A DNA stretch of 24,663 nt. Origin: Clostridiales bacterium. GTDB lineage: Bacteria; Bacillota; Clostridia; Oscillospirales; Acutalibacteraceae. Position numbers and translations under genes: made by a program. Where the stretch lies: assembly GCA_019415925.1 (NCBI GenBank), contig DXYG01000035.1, positions 1 through 24,663 of the forward strand. The letters are read 5' to 3'. Numbering within the stretch: position 1 is the stretch's first letter; each line of letters opens with the position of its first letter. The notes beneath the pieces were generated by a model. It saw only the letters and a program-made list of their open reading frames with translations, was not told where the DNA came from and did not search any database. Shown here in pieces: positions 7,796 through 15,350 of the stretch.

Positions 7796-8167
7796 TCAGT
7801 CGCCTGCTACGTTAATAAAAATTCTTTCGCCATCGCTGATGTAGCCAAGCTCCTCTTTAGCAATTTTTTCCATATAGTCAGAAAGCTCGTCACCCTTGTA
7901 GCCTTGAACCTTCTGCAAATACTGAGTTTGTATTTCAATAACGTTAATCTGCTGCTGCAAATCCTTAAGCTCAGCCTTTTTGTCTGCAATCTGAACATTC
8001 TGATTGATGATTGTGATAACGGCATAAAACGCAAAGCCGATGATTGCAAGGTAAAGCAGTATATAACGTCTTTTTCTTTTCTTTTCAGGCTTTATTTCCT
8101 TTATTGTTGCGCTTTCGGGATTTTGAACTGCCTGAAATTTTTTTGACTGAGTGTTTTTCTTTTTCAT
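7796..8167 (-). CDS. divIC: Septum formation initiator DivIC/FtsB family
   Basis: A 123-residue single-pass membrane protein. A very basic cytoplasmic N-terminus (to residue 34) is followed by one membrane helix (35-54), an extracellular coiled coil (about 58-88) and the conserved end AKEELGYISDGERIF (103-117). DivIC/FtsB proteins join FtsL and DivIB in the divisome. It lies in the conserved yabP-yabQ-divIC-yabR order. The ATG at 8167 overlaps the yabQ reading frame by 83 bp and has only a weak GGAT-type site. No later ATG, GTG or TTG lies in frame before the membrane helix, so translation may be coupled to yabQ. Confidence 0.9.
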   Translation of the reverse strand: MKKKNTQSKKFQAVQNPESATIKEIKPEKKRKRRYILLYLAIIGFAFYAVITIINQNVQIADKKAELKDLQQQINVIEIQTQYLQKVQGYKGDELSDYMEKIAKEELGYISDGERIFINVAGD

Positions 8168-8636
8168 TGCTATCCATAACCCTTATATCGACAGCCGCAG
8201 ACTGCGGCGCTTTTCCAAATATTCTTATTTTCTTACTGATATTATACAATATCTTGTATCCATTTTTCAATAGCTTTTTTGTAAAAATTTTTATTTTATT
8301 GCGAATCTTTCGTGATATTTTTCTGACAAAAGAAATAACAGGGCAGTAGATTTTTGCAAGAATACGTCCGACAGTCATTTTGAAGAATAAAAATCCTGCA
8401 AAACACCCTGCAATAACGTAAATTCTCACAAAGCCGAGCAGAAACGCAAGCGAGAACAAAAACACCGCTACCGATGAGCAAAGCATAAATAAAATATCCG
8501 AAATAATTGTGCCTGCTTTTCTGAAATTAAAGCAAAGCCTTAACAGTCTGAAAGCCTCATAAAAAGCTCCCAAGAAAAGCCCGAGCAAAAGCGAAAACAG
8601 AAAAGCCGTTGATTGCTGAGTAAATGTAAGCTCCAC
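8085..8636 (-). CDS. yabQ: Spore cortex biosynthesis protein YabQ
   Basis: A 183-residue polytopic membrane protein. The N-terminal half has the YabQ pattern: FTQQSTAFLFSLLLGLFLGAFYEAFRLLR, then two or three hydrophobic helices to about residue 95. The C-terminal half is strongly basic (KISRKIRNKIKIFTKKLLKN). In Bacillus, YabQ localises to the forespore outer membrane and is needed for cortex formation. I choose the GTG at 8636 because AGGTG lies just upstream and the length then fits the family; the frame is open further upstream inside yabP. The gene starts 13 bp after yabP ends. Its last 27 codons overlap divIC, which is unusual. Confidence 0.82.
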   Translation of the reverse strand: MELTFTQQSTAFLFSLLLGLFLGAFYEAFRLLRLCFNFRKAGTIISDILFMLCSSVAVFLFSLAFLLGFVRIYVIAGCFAGFLFFKMTVGRILAKIYCPVISFVRKISRKIRNKIKIFTKKLLKNGYKILYNISKKIRIFGKAPQSAAVDIRVMDSNEKEKHSVKKISGSSKSRKRNNKGNKA

Positions 8637-8649
8637 AAAAACACCTGCA

Positions 8650-8922
8650 TTATCTGAAAAGTCTTGAAAGCTTTGAGCGGGACATATCGCTTCCGATGTA
8701 CTGCATAGCGTTGATTTTTCCGTCGATTGAAACGTCGCCTGTTTCAAGATTTAATTTGTCGATATGCAGCTTTTCTCCCTTGATTATAAGCGTTCCGATT
8801 GAAGTCTTTACCGAAACGGTTTCCTCGTTAAAGCCGCTTACGTCCTCAACACCCGTCATAACAAGCTTTGCTCTGTTATCGAGCATAAGGGTATGCTTTT
8901 TTGCCTTTGGCATTTCAGTCAT
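8650..8922 (-). CDS. yabP: Sporulation protein YabP
   Basis: A 90-residue YabP/YqfC-family protein, first gene of the cluster. It shows the family beta-rich core: HTLMLDNRAKLVMTGVEDV, SGFNEETVSVKTSIGTLIIKGEKLHI, then LETGDVSIDGKINAMQYI. YabP acts with YabQ in the mother cell during spore coat/cortex assembly and is sigma-E controlled in Bacillus. I cannot assign a sigma-E promoter here with confidence. ACGGAGG lies seven bases before the ATG. Its presence shows that the host is, or recently was, a spore former. Confidence 0.9.
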   Translation of the reverse strand: MTEMPKAKKHTLMLDNRAKLVMTGVEDVSGFNEETVSVKTSIGTLIIKGEKLHIDKLNLETGDVSIDGKINAMQYIGSDMSRSKLSRLFR

Positions 8923-9063
8923 TGCAATACCTCCGTAAATTTTTATAGGTTTCCTTTTAATTATATTAGCGGAGAATTTAAAATATGATTATATGCACTT
9001 TTGTTACAGAAAGCAGTGTAGTACAATGTTAAAGCTAAAAATATACAAGTCCTATGAATAACT

Positions 9064-9189
9064 GTAGGGAACAACCCCTGTGTTGTTCCTACATAAGTTA
9101 GCTGAATGTCAGTTAGGAACGACACAGGGGTTTCTGCCCCTTCATAAGGGGATTGAGGGGTTTTGGGTGACTGCCGTACCGTTCCCTAC
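9064..9189. repeat. MITE-like element with GTAGGGAAC/GTTCCCTAC ends
   Basis: A 126-bp element bounded by GTAGGGAAC and GTTCCCTAC. Inside are a near-perfect hairpin (GGAACAAC-ccctgt-GTTGTTCC) and GGAACGACACAGGGG, which resembles the outer hairpin. Its right terminus contains the TAG stop of the deacetylase gene. It shares the GTAGGGA terminus with the element at 12793. No transposase is encoded. Confidence 0.65.
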
Positions 9190-10058
9190 TTTTTACTTGT
9201 TTCTATTCTTCCTAATAGCTTCTCGATACTTTCCTTGCCGTCACGTCTGTATCTGCCAAGCTCAAACAAGCTTTCCATATCCCTTGTAATTACGTTCGGT
9301 TCCTCGGTGCAGGTCATTGTACACACAAAACCAAGCTCTCGCACTATTTCCTCGGTGCCCTCGCTCTTTGCACCGAACGGATATACAAAACAGCTCGGCT
9401 TTTTGCCCGTTACGTTTTCAAGGTAATTCTGAGCCTTTGTAATATCGCTTGTTATCGCTTTTTTGTAGACCTCAGCACTTTCACCCCGCTTTTTCGAAAC
9501 ACCTTTTCTCGGTGTGAGAGTGTGCATATCGTAGGAGTGATTCTGAATTTCAACATATCCGCTGTTTACCATTTCTTTGATATCGTCATCGCTGATATGA
9601 CCGTAGGAAACGGAAATGTTCTTAGTTTGCGTAAACTTTTCCGTCATCGAGGCAATCGGTGAAATTACAGCCTTGCACTTGTATTTTTTAAGCAACGGAT
9701 AGGCATAATAGTAGTTGTTGTAGTAGCCGTCGTCAAAGGTCAGCATAATACTCTTGTCGGGCAAATTTTTGCCGTGATATACATAATTTATCAAATCCTC
9801 AACCGTTACCGTAGTGTAACCGTTGCTTGTGAGATACTTCAAATCCTTTTCAAACAGAGCAGGGTAAATGGTGTAGTCATTCTGAAGCTTGCTATCCTTT
9901 AAAAGCGAGTGGTACATTACAATCGGCAGAAAAATCTCGTCCTCGGAGCTTTTTTCATCAGTACTGCCTGCCCCTGCAAACAGTGCAAACGAAGTGAATA
10001 CAAGTGAAATAGCAAGCAGAACAAAGCACATATGTTTGAGTATGTATTTTCTGAACAA
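9186..10058 (-). CDS. Secreted polysaccharide deacetylase (CE4/NodB domain)
   Basis: A 290-residue exported enzyme that removes acetyl groups from cell wall or capsule sugars. A signal peptide or anchor helix spans about 9-30, without a lipobox Cys. NodB-type motifs are TFDDGY (107-112, general base and metal Asp), HSYDMH (174-179, metal His pair) and YPFG (226-229). The start is TTG at 10058, chosen because GAGGTG lies seven bases upstream; the next ATG (codon 10) would trim the positive N-terminus. The stop TAG lies inside the terminus of the MITE-like element at 9064-9189, so the last residues may have been altered by that insertion. It stands alone between other units. Confidence 0.9.
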   Translation of the reverse strand: MFRKYILKHMCFVLLAISLVFTSFALFAGAGSTDEKSSEDEIFLPIVMYHSLLKDSKLQNDYTIYPALFEKDLKYLTSNGYTTVTVEDLINYVYHGKNLPDKSIMLTFDDGYYNNYYYAYPLLKKYKCKAVISPIASMTEKFTQTKNISVSYGHISDDDIKEMVNSGYVEIQNHSYDMHTLTPRKGVSKKRGESAEVYKKAITSDITKAQNYLENVTGKKPSCFVYPFGAKSEGTEEIVRELGFVCTMTCTEEPNVITRDMESLFELGRYRRDGKESIEKLLGRIETSKK

Positions 10059-10158
10059 AATCTCACCTCAAATAAATTTAAAAAACAATAAAAAATTATT
10101 TATAATTCCAATATATAATTATAATTTTGATATATTATGATAAACTATAAAAGAACTC

Positions 10159-10170
10159 GATAATCATTAC
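10159..10170. promoter_or_regulatory. Possible Fur/PerR box before the regulator gene
   Basis: GATAATCATTAC matches the centre of the PerR/Fur consensus (ATAAT-N-ATTAT) at nine of ten core positions, but the outer bases do not fit. It lies 35 bp before the regulator start and just downstream of a TATAAA that could be a -10 box. The region is AT-rich, so chance matches are easy. If real, it would give autoregulation. Confidence 0.4.
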
Positions 10171-10204
10171 TGATTTTAAACTACACAAAGACGAGGATAA
10201 AATT

Positions 10205-10600
10205 ATGGCTAAACGTAATTTCAGTTTAAAACGCAACGCTATTTATCAAGTCCTTTGCGCAACGGACACTCACCCGAGTGCACGTTGGGTTTATGACCAG
10301 CTAAAACCCTATATTCCCGACTTAAGTCTTGGCACGGTGTACAGAAATATTGCGCTGTTCAAGGACGAGGGAACGGTTAGAGTCATCTGCAACGTCAACG
10401 GCGAGGAACGCTACGACGGCAATGTTGAACCTCACTCGCATTTTGTCTGCAACTGCTGCTCAAGGGTGATTGACGTGGAAGATGAGAGTATGAGTTCTGA
10501 TTTTACTTCAAGACTTTCCGAAAAGGGATTTACTGTCGAAAGCAGGTACGTCCTCTACTACGGAATCTGTCCTGAGTGTAAAAAGAATAACTTACATTAA
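10205..10600 (+). CDS. perR: Fur-family regulator, PerR-like
   Basis: A 131-residue Fur-family repressor. A winged helix occupies about 8-70, with [11 protein letters not shown] and the family signature [10 protein letters not shown] (41-49). The dimerisation half has a structural Zn site of two CxxC pairs (C82/C85, C122/C125) and a regulatory-site His pair (H77, H79). PerR rather than Fur is suggested by the Asp/His pattern near the HSHF motif and by the next gene, a peroxide-detoxifying rubrerythrin 26 bp downstream. PerR senses H2O2 by iron-catalysed His oxidation and then releases its targets. The subtype is inferred from context. Confidence 0.85.
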   Translation: MAKRNFSLKRNAIYQVLCATDTHPSARWVYDQLKPYIPDLSLGTVYRNIALFKDEGTVRVICNVNGEERYDGNVEPHSHFVCNCCSRVIDVEDESMSSDFTSRLSEKGFTVESRYVLYYGICPECKKNNLH

Positions 10601-10626
10601 TATTTTATTACAAAGGAGAAATAATT

Positions 10627-11166
10627 ATGAAATGGTATTGTACAGTATGCGGTTATGTTCACGAAGGTCCTACAGCTCCCGAGGCTTGCCCCGTATGTAA
10701 GGCTCCTGCGGATAAGTTCAAGCCTATGGACGAAGAAGCAGGCTTTGCTACAGTTCACGAGGTAGGCGTTGCTCAGGGCGTTAGCGAGGATATCCTCAAG
10801 GATTTAAGAGCTAACTTTGAAGGCGAGTGCAGCGAAGTTGGTATGTACCTTGCAATGGCAAGAGTTGCTGACAGAGAGGGCTATCCCGAAGTTTCTGCAG
10901 CATTCACAAAGTACGCTTTTGAAGAGGCAGAGCACGCTGCAAAGTTTGCAGAGCTCCTCGGCGAAGTAATCACAGACAGCACAAAGAAGAACCTCGAGAT
11001 GCGTGTAGACGCTGAAACAGGCGCTTGCGAAGGTAAGTTCGACCTTGCAAAGCGTGCAAAGGCTCAGAACCTCGACGCTATCCACGACACAGTTCACGAA
11101 ATGGCAAAGGACGAGGCAAGACACGGCGCAGGCTTCAGAGGACTCCTCAACAGATATTTTAAGTAA
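10627..11166 (+). CDS. rbr: Reverse rubrerythrin (rubredoxin domain first)
   Basis: A 179-residue non-heme diiron peroxidase of the reverse type. An N-terminal rubredoxin domain (C5-x2-C8 and C21-x2-C24) precedes a ferritin-like four-helix domain (about 50-175). Diiron ligands include E100-x2-H103 in [11 protein letters not shown]163-x2-H166 in [10 protein letters not shown] and Glu residues in NFEGECSE. In anaerobes these proteins reduce H2O2 with electrons from NADH via rubredoxin-type carriers. An AAAGGAGAAATAATT site precedes the ATG. It shares an operon with the PerR-like regulator and ends at a terminator, consistent with peroxide induction. Confidence 0.93.
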   Translation: MKWYCTVCGYVHEGPTAPEACPVCKAPADKFKPMDEEAGFATVHEVGVAQGVSEDILKDLRANFEGECSEVGMYLAMARVADREGYPEVSAAFTKYAFEEAEHAAKFAELLGEVITDSTKKNLEMRVDAETGACEGKFDLAKRAKAQNLDAIHDTVHEMAKDEARHGAGFRGLLNRYFK

Positions 11167-11206
11167 TCTGAAATTTTAGAACACATTAATTTTCCCCGAA
11201 AAATAT

Positions 11207-11252
11207 CAGAGCAGAGAAAGTCACAAGACATCTCTGCTCTGTTTTATTTTTA
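11207..11252 (+). terminator. Terminator of the perR-rbr operon
   Basis: An 11-bp perfect stem CAGAGCAGAGA with TCTCTGCTCTG, a 13-nt loop, followed by TTTTATTTTT. It lies 40 bp after the rubrerythrin stop and before the convergent XRE gene. Confidence 0.9.
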
Positions 11253-11268
11253 ATTATCCAATAAAAAA

Positions 11269-11943
11269 TTACCTGCTGTTACTGCCCTGCGTGAGGTTTT
11301 TAATGTTCCTCTCAGCATACTGAATGAGGTTGAAAAGCGATGACGCACCCTTGTCAAAGTACGTCGAAATTACGTCGGGCGACAGCGACAGCGACAGCTC
11401 GTTGCGCTCAATCAGCATATCAATAATTTCAAGGTCAATCAGCATTGAGGCAGAATTGAGGTTCTTGTACCTGTTGCGGTCGATTGAAAACATGGTCTGC
11501 GAGTTCTGCTCCTGAGCCGAGTAAATCGTTCTGAAAATCTGATATTCAGCGCTCATCAGGTAGTTGCTAACAGCATTTGTCAGGCGTTTGTTGCCAATCT
11601 GCGCAAGTAAATCAAAAATAACCGTCGTGGTGTTCATCAACAGCTTTTTGTTAATCTGATTAATCATATTACCCTTTAAGTGCCTTATCTCGTCGCTTTC
11701 CGGCAAATCCTCTGCCGATACCGAGGCAAGCCTGCGCTGAACCGTTCTGCCGAGCAGATAGTCGCACGAAACCTCAAAATACTCAGCCGCCTTGACAAGA
11801 AAATCAAGACCGCATTCACGTATGCCCTTTTCGTAGTGAGAGAGCAGAGCCTGAGAAATCCCCAAATCGGAGGCAACCTGTTTTTGACTCAAGCCCCTTT
11901 CTTTGCGAAGAAAAGTAATAATTCTCGGAAAATCGCTGTTCAA
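11269..11943 (-). CDS. XRE-family HTH regulator with long C-terminal helical domain
   Basis: A 224-residue transcription factor. The N-terminal Cro/CI-type HTH (about 5-65) reads IITFLRKERGLSQKQVASDLGISQALLSHYEKG and ends in FEVSCDYLLGRT, a common end of this domain. The C-terminal 150 residues are mostly helical, without a domain I can name. I choose TTG at 11943 because GAGGTG lies seven bases upstream; the frame continues upstream through the ribosome binding site. It is divergent from the histidine phosphatase gene. Two copies of GATAGTATAA in the shared region (11966, 12006) could be its operators; the first contains a TATACT -10-like box on the minus strand. Confidence 0.85.
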   Translation of the reverse strand: MNSDFPRIITFLRKERGLSQKQVASDLGISQALLSHYEKGIRECGLDFLVKAAEYFEVSCDYLLGRTVQRRLASVSAEDLPESDEIRHLKGNMINQINKKLLMNTTTVIFDLLAQIGNKRLTNAVSNYLMSAEYQIFRTIYSAQEQNSQTMFSIDRNRYKNLNSASMLIDLEIIDMLIERNELSLSLSPDVISTYFDKGASSLFNLIQYAERNIKNLTQGSNSR

Positions 11944-11965
11944 ACCTTGACACCTCAAATTCTTT

Positions 11966-12015
11966 GATAGTATAATATCTTTATATGGAAATTTGTGTTA
12001 TTACCGATAGTATAA
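11966..12015. promoter_or_regulatory. Divergent promoter region with a repeated GATAGTATAA motif
   Basis: GATAGTATAA occurs at 11966-11975 and at 12006-12015, 40 bp apart (about four helix turns) and in the same orientation. Read on the minus strand each contains TATACT, so they may be tandem -10 boxes for the XRE gene or operator sites for it. No good -35 box is visible. Confidence 0.35.
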
Positions 12016-12054
12016 CCAAATAATAACAAATTGTAAATAGTTTTGGAGAATTTT

Positions 12055-12681
12055 ATGAAATCATATATCATTCATTTTATTCGACACGGAGCGATTGACG
12101 AAACGCTTTCGGGCAAGTACATCGGAACAACCGACGTTCCGCTTTCCGATAAGGGAAAGATGGACTTGAAAAAGCTTGACTATAAGTACAGATATCCGGG
12201 CACTCAGGTTGTGTTTACAAGCCCGTTAAAGCGTTGCACGGAAACGTGCAAAATCCTCTATCCCGAGCAAAATCCGCTTTCGATTGCCAATCTTTCCGAG
12301 TGCAATTTCGGAGAGTGGGAGGGCAAAACCGCTGAGGAACTGAAAAGCGACCCCGACTTTGAAAAGTGGCTTGCAGGCGACAATTCCGTAAAGCCGCCGA
12401 GAGGGGAGAGCAACGCAGATTTCACACGCAGAATCTGCCGTATGTTTGAGAGCATTGTCGATGGACTTATGAAAACAGGTACAACTGAGAGTGTAATCGT
12501 AACTCACGGCGGCGTGATTATGACGCTTCTTGCAGTGTACGGACTTCCGCAGGCAAAGCCCTTTGAGTGGACTATGGACAACGGCTTCGGATATTCGCTA
12601 AGGGTAACGCCAATGCTCTGGCAGCGTGACAAGGTGTGCGAGGTGTTTCAGACGATTCCTATGGAACAGGAAACCGATTGA
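12055..12681 (+). CDS. Histidine phosphatase family protein (phosphoglycerate mutase-like)
   Basis: A 208-residue member of histidine phosphatase branch 1. The catalytic RHG is in FIRHGAID near the N-terminus, the second Arg in TSPLKRCTETC, the acidic proton donor in NFGEWEGK and the second His in VIVTHGG. This pattern with length near 200 is typical of alpha-ribazole phosphatase (CobC) and of broad phosphatases of the same group; with no cobalamin genes nearby I do not choose. The start is the ATG at 12055 with TTTTGGAGA six bases upstream; an in-frame TTG at 12043 is part of that site. Divergent from the XRE regulator. Confidence 0.88.
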   Translation: MKSYIIHFIRHGAIDETLSGKYIGTTDVPLSDKGKMDLKKLDYKYRYPGTQVVFTSPLKRCTETCKILYPEQNPLSIANLSECNFGEWEGKTAEELKSDPDFEKWLAGDNSVKPPRGESNADFTRRICRMFESIVDGLMKTGTTESVIVTHGGVIMTLLAVYGLPQAKPFEWTMDNGFGYSLRVTPMLWQRDKVCEVFQTIPMEQETD

Positions 12682-13064
12682 TAATTGATTATGACAATTT
12701 TTGTTAGATTGTAGCATAGTTTACAATCTTTGGTGATATATTGTGCAATAATACATAAAGAAATAAATTAGTAAACACTTTTTCTTTATATTCGTAGGGA
12801 CACGGCGTGCCGTGCCCGAAGTGGCAATCAAACTTTACCTAATAAATCATAGTTTCAGAGGAAAATAAACTTCTCCGTAGGGGACGGCTTCCCAGACGTC
12901 CCATTCACAAAAATTGCAACGCAATTTTTGTGTGGACACGGCACGCCGTGTCCCTACGTCAGCGTTGCGCTAATTTATCATTAATGATTTGACAACTTTT
13001 AATACATACGCAGTACTACAATGAACATATGTGCACAAAATAATTCCAAAGGAGAAATATAGAT
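12682..13064. other. Intergenic region with weak terminator and a MITE-like element
   Basis: No gene is visible. A weak hairpin (AGATTGTA-gcatagtt-TACAATCT, then TT) at about 12703-12730 could end the phosphatase transcript. A MITE-like element follows at 12793-12958. A TTGACA at 12989-12994 with TACTAC 19 bases later or TACAAT 22 bases later may drive leuB, but neither spacing is ideal. I see no T-box or leucine leader peptide. Confidence 0.5.
12793..12958. repeat. MITE-like element, 166 bp, with 25-bp terminal inverted repeats
   Basis: The ends are inverted repeats of 25 bp matching at 24 positions, beginning CGTAGGGACACGG. Inside are a second CGTAGGGGACG start (about 12876) pairing with CGTCCC, suggesting a nested or composite copy, and a perfect 12-bp hairpin CACAAAAATTGC-aac-GCAATTTTTGTG at 12906-12932. 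No transposase is encoded; mobilisation in trans is assumed. Confidence 0.75.
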
Positions 13065-14135
13065 ATGGCAGACTATAAAATTACATTGCTCAAGGGCGAC
13101 GGCATAGGTCCCGAAATTGTAAATCAGGCTGTAAAGGTGCTCGACAAGGCAGGCGAGAAATTCGGCTTCAGCGTTGAGTATGACGAGGCTCTGCTCGGCG
13201 GCTGTGCAATCGACGCTACAGGCGTTCCGCTCCCTGACGAAACAGTTGCAAAGTGCAAGGCTTCCGACAGTGTAATCCTCGGTGCAGTAGGAGGTCCTAA
13301 GTGGGACTCTCTCCCCGGCAACAACCGTCCCGAAGCAGGACTTCTCGGAATCAGAGGAGCACTCGGACTTTTTGCAAATCTCCGTCCTTCGGTTATCTTC
13401 GGACCTTTAAAGAGCGCATCTCCGATTAAGGACGAAATAATCGGCGGCAACCTCGATATTATGATTGTCCGTGAGCTTACGGGCGGTATCTACTTCGGCG
13501 AAAGAGGCAGAAAAGAAGTTGACGGTCAGCCTGCGGCGTGGGATACAGAAATGTACACCGTAGCCGAGGTTGAAAGAATCGCAAGAGTTGCCTTTGACCT
13601 TGCTATGAAGAGAAACAAAAAGCTCACAAGCGTTGACAAGGCTAACGTGCTCGAGTCCTCACGACTCTGGAGAGAAACCGTAATCAGGGTTTCAAAGGAA
13701 TATCCCGAGGTTGAGCTTAACCATATGTACGTTGACAACTGCGCTATGCAGCTTGTCAGGAATCCCCGTCAGTTTGACGTTATCGTAACATCAAATATCT
13801 TCGGCGACATTCTCTCCGATGAGGCTTCAATGATTGCCGGCTCAATCGGTATGCTCGCTTCTGCAAGCCTTTCGGGCGGCAAGCTCGGACTTTACGAGCC
13901 TATTCACGGCTCAGCTCCCGACATTGCAGGACAGGGCATTGCAAATCCGCTTGCAACAATTCTGTCGGTTGCTATGATGCTCCGCTACTCTCTCGACAGA
14001 CCGCAGGCGGCTGACGCAATTGAAAACGCAGTTGCTAAGGTACTTGAAACTTACCGCACACCCGATATTTACGAAGAGGGTATGACTAAGGTCGGCTGCG
14101 AGGAAATGGGCGACCTCGTTTGCAAAATGCTTTAA
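13065..14135 (+). CDS. leuB: 3-isopropylmalate dehydrogenase
   Basis: A 356-residue cytoplasmic enzyme that oxidises and decarboxylates 3-isopropylmalate to 2-ketoisocaproate with NAD, third step of leucine synthesis. Family landmarks are present in order: GDGIGPEIV at the start, GGPKWD, the substrate loop [28 protein letters not shown] with the catalytic Lys side, [20 protein letters not shown], the metal Asp segment [20 protein letters not shown], and the NAD loop [18 protein letters not shown]. Length is standard. AAAGGAG lies before the ATG. leuA, leuC and leuD are not adjacent in the window on the visible side, so leuB is separated from them or they lie elsewhere. Confidence 0.97.
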   Translation: MADYKITLLKGDGIGPEIVNQAVKVLDKAGEKFGFSVEYDEALLGGCAIDATGVPLPDETVAKCKASDSVILGAVGGPKWDSLPGNNRPEAGLLGIRGALGLFANLRPSVIFGPLKSASPIKDEIIGGNLDIMIVRELTGGIYFGERGRKEVDGQPAAWDTEMYTVAEVERIARVAFDLAMKRNKKLTSVDKANVLESSRLWRETVIRVSKEYPEVELNHMYVDNCAMQLVRNPRQFDVIVTSNIFGDILSDEASMIAGSIGMLASASLSGGKLGLYEPIHGSAPDIAGQGIANPLATILSVAMMLRYSLDRPQAADAIENAVAKVLETYRTPDIYEEGMTKVGCEEMGDLVCKML

Positions 14136-14147
14136 TAGGGTGATAAA

Positions 14148-14897
14148 ATGCAGTATTTTGATATGCATTCTCACATTCTCCCGAGCTTTGACGACGGAGC
14201 AAGGACGGTTGACGACAGCCTTGAACTGCTCAATTGCCTGAAGAAGCAAGGAGTTTCAAACGTCTGCTTTACGCCGCATTTCTATACAAATGAAATGAGT
14301 GTTGAGAATTTTCTCGAAAAACGCAGAGCAGCCTATGAGGAGTTTTTGCCGTATAAGCCCGTTAATATGAATATTGTACTCGGTGCAGAGGTTTATGTTA
14401 CAAAATTTCTTTTCGGCAGTGACGACTTGTCAGGCTTAACCTACGGAAAATCACGCTATATTCTGACCGAGTTCAGCTATAGCTCGTCGTTTTCAAACAA
14501 GACTCTGCAACAGCTTAATATGCTGATTGAGAATCACAGGCTGATTCCCGTACTTCCGCACGTTGAGCGCTACGATATTCTGATTAGCGACACGGAAGCT
14601 TTGCAGGAACTGCGGGATATGGGTGTAGTAATTCAGACGAACATAGGCAATTACACGAAGAAAAGCTCAATTTTCAAGCGCAGAAAGCTGTTGAAGCTGA
14701 TAGGCGAGGGAATGATTGACATTCTCGGAAGCGACGCACATTCAATGACTCACAACACCCCCGAGGTGTATGCGCAGGCAGTTGAAATGATTGCCGACAA
14801 ATGCGATCAGAGGACGGTAAGAAAAATGATGCAGAACGCAGAAAAAATCTTCACAGCCGCACTCGGCGAGCCGATAGGCGAAGAATATTCCGAATAA
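14148..14897 (+). CDS. CpsB/CapC-family PHP tyrosine phosphatase
   Basis: A 249-residue metal-dependent phosphatase of the PHP superfamily, related to CpsB/YwqE, which dephosphorylate the bacterial tyrosine kinases of capsule synthesis. Metal-binding motifs: DMHSH at 5-9, SFDDGAR, CFTPHFY, GAEVYV, LPHVERY and GSDAHS near the C-terminus. It starts 12 bp after leuB with an AGGGTG site, so the two genes are probably co-transcribed although unrelated in function. No capsule cluster or tyrosine kinase lies nearby, so the substrate is open. A strong terminator follows. Confidence 0.9.
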   Translation: MQYFDMHSHILPSFDDGARTVDDSLELLNCLKKQGVSNVCFTPHFYTNEMSVENFLEKRRAAYEEFLPYKPVNMNIVLGAEVYVTKFLFGSDDLSGLTYGKSRYILTEFSYSSSFSNKTLQQLNMLIENHRLIPVLPHVERYDILISDTEALQELRDMGVVIQTNIGNYTKKSSIFKRRKLLKLIGEGMIDILGSDAHSMTHNTPEVYAQAVEMIADKCDQRTVRKMMQNAEKIFTAALGEPIGEEYSE

Positions 14898-14959
14898 AAA
14901 GTAATAACATAATTGTTATTGTCACTTAAACAGGAAGTCACCAATATATCAATTCATAG

Positions 14960-15002
14960 ATCGGGTAACAGTGATTTAAATCATTGTTACCCGATTTTTT
15001 GA
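14960..15002 (+). terminator. Strong terminator after the leuB-cpsB unit
   Basis: ATCGGGTAACA pairs with TGTTACCCGAT, extended by TGAT/ATCA across a single mismatch, and is followed by TTTTTT. It closes the leuB transcript about 60 bp after the phosphatase stop. Confidence 0.9.
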
Positions 15003-15157
15003 CTAACATTTTTGCGAAAAAGTACGATTATTTACCATTGCTTACGGTATTTGTAAAAGTAAAAACCGCACTGAAAACGCTCTAAAATGGCTTTCCAATG
15101 CGGTTTGCTTGTGTTGTGTTTTGAGGAAACGTCAGTGATGATGTAAAAAATAACTGT

Positions 15158-15206
15158 AAAAAAGAAGAACGCCCCGAACGCAATCTGCGTGTCGAGGCAC
15201 TCGACT
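15158..15206. repeat. Direct repeat A1, copy of the tRNA-Thr terminator region
   Basis: A 49-bp copy of the sequence at 15256-15304 with three mismatches. Unlike that copy it is not joined to tRNA sequence. Read on the minus strand it forms a hairpin and ends in TTTTTT, as a terminator. A second pair of related sequences (GGCTTTCCAATGCGGTTT at about 15090 and GGCTTTCTAATGCGGTTT at about 15392) brackets the area, so the junction has been duplicated or rearranged. Confidence 0.75.
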
Positions 15207-15255
15207 TTATCAAAGGATTGAAAAAAGATGTTGTAATTGAAAAAACATCGAAGTT

Positions 15256-15304
15256 AAAAAAGAAGAGCACCCCGTACGCAATCTGCGTGTCGAGGCACTC
15301 GACT
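15256..15304 (-). terminator. Terminator following the tRNA-Thr fragment (repeat A2)
   Basis: On the minus strand the tRNA CCA is followed directly by GTCGAG-TGC-CTCGAC and a longer stem pairing GAGTGCCTCG with the CGGGGTGCTC further on, then CTTCTTTTTT. It is the natural terminator of the tRNA-Thr gene that served as integration site. Same sequence family as 15158-15206. Confidence 0.7.
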
Positions 15305-15350
15305 GGAGCTGAAGAAGGGACTTGAACCCTCGACCTACTGATTACGAATT
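15304..15350 (-). tRNA. 3' half of tRNA-Thr(CGU), attL of the integrated element
   Basis: On the minus strand: anticodon loop TTCGTAA (CGT), 3' stem TCAGT, variable loop AGGTC, T arm GAGGG-TTCAAGT-CCCTT, 3' acceptor strand CTTCAGC, discriminator T and encoded CCA. The 5' side of the anticodon stem and everything before it are missing. This is the typical 3' identity block of a tyrosine-integrase attachment site. The intact tRNA-Thr should lie just right of the window, next to the integrase, transcribed toward the element. This layout is inferred from the fragment and the integrase position. Confidence 0.8.

Noticed and set aside
12982..13064. T-box or leucine attenuator before leuB
   Set aside because: No T-box sequence, specifier loop or Leu-rich leader peptide is visible in the short leader.
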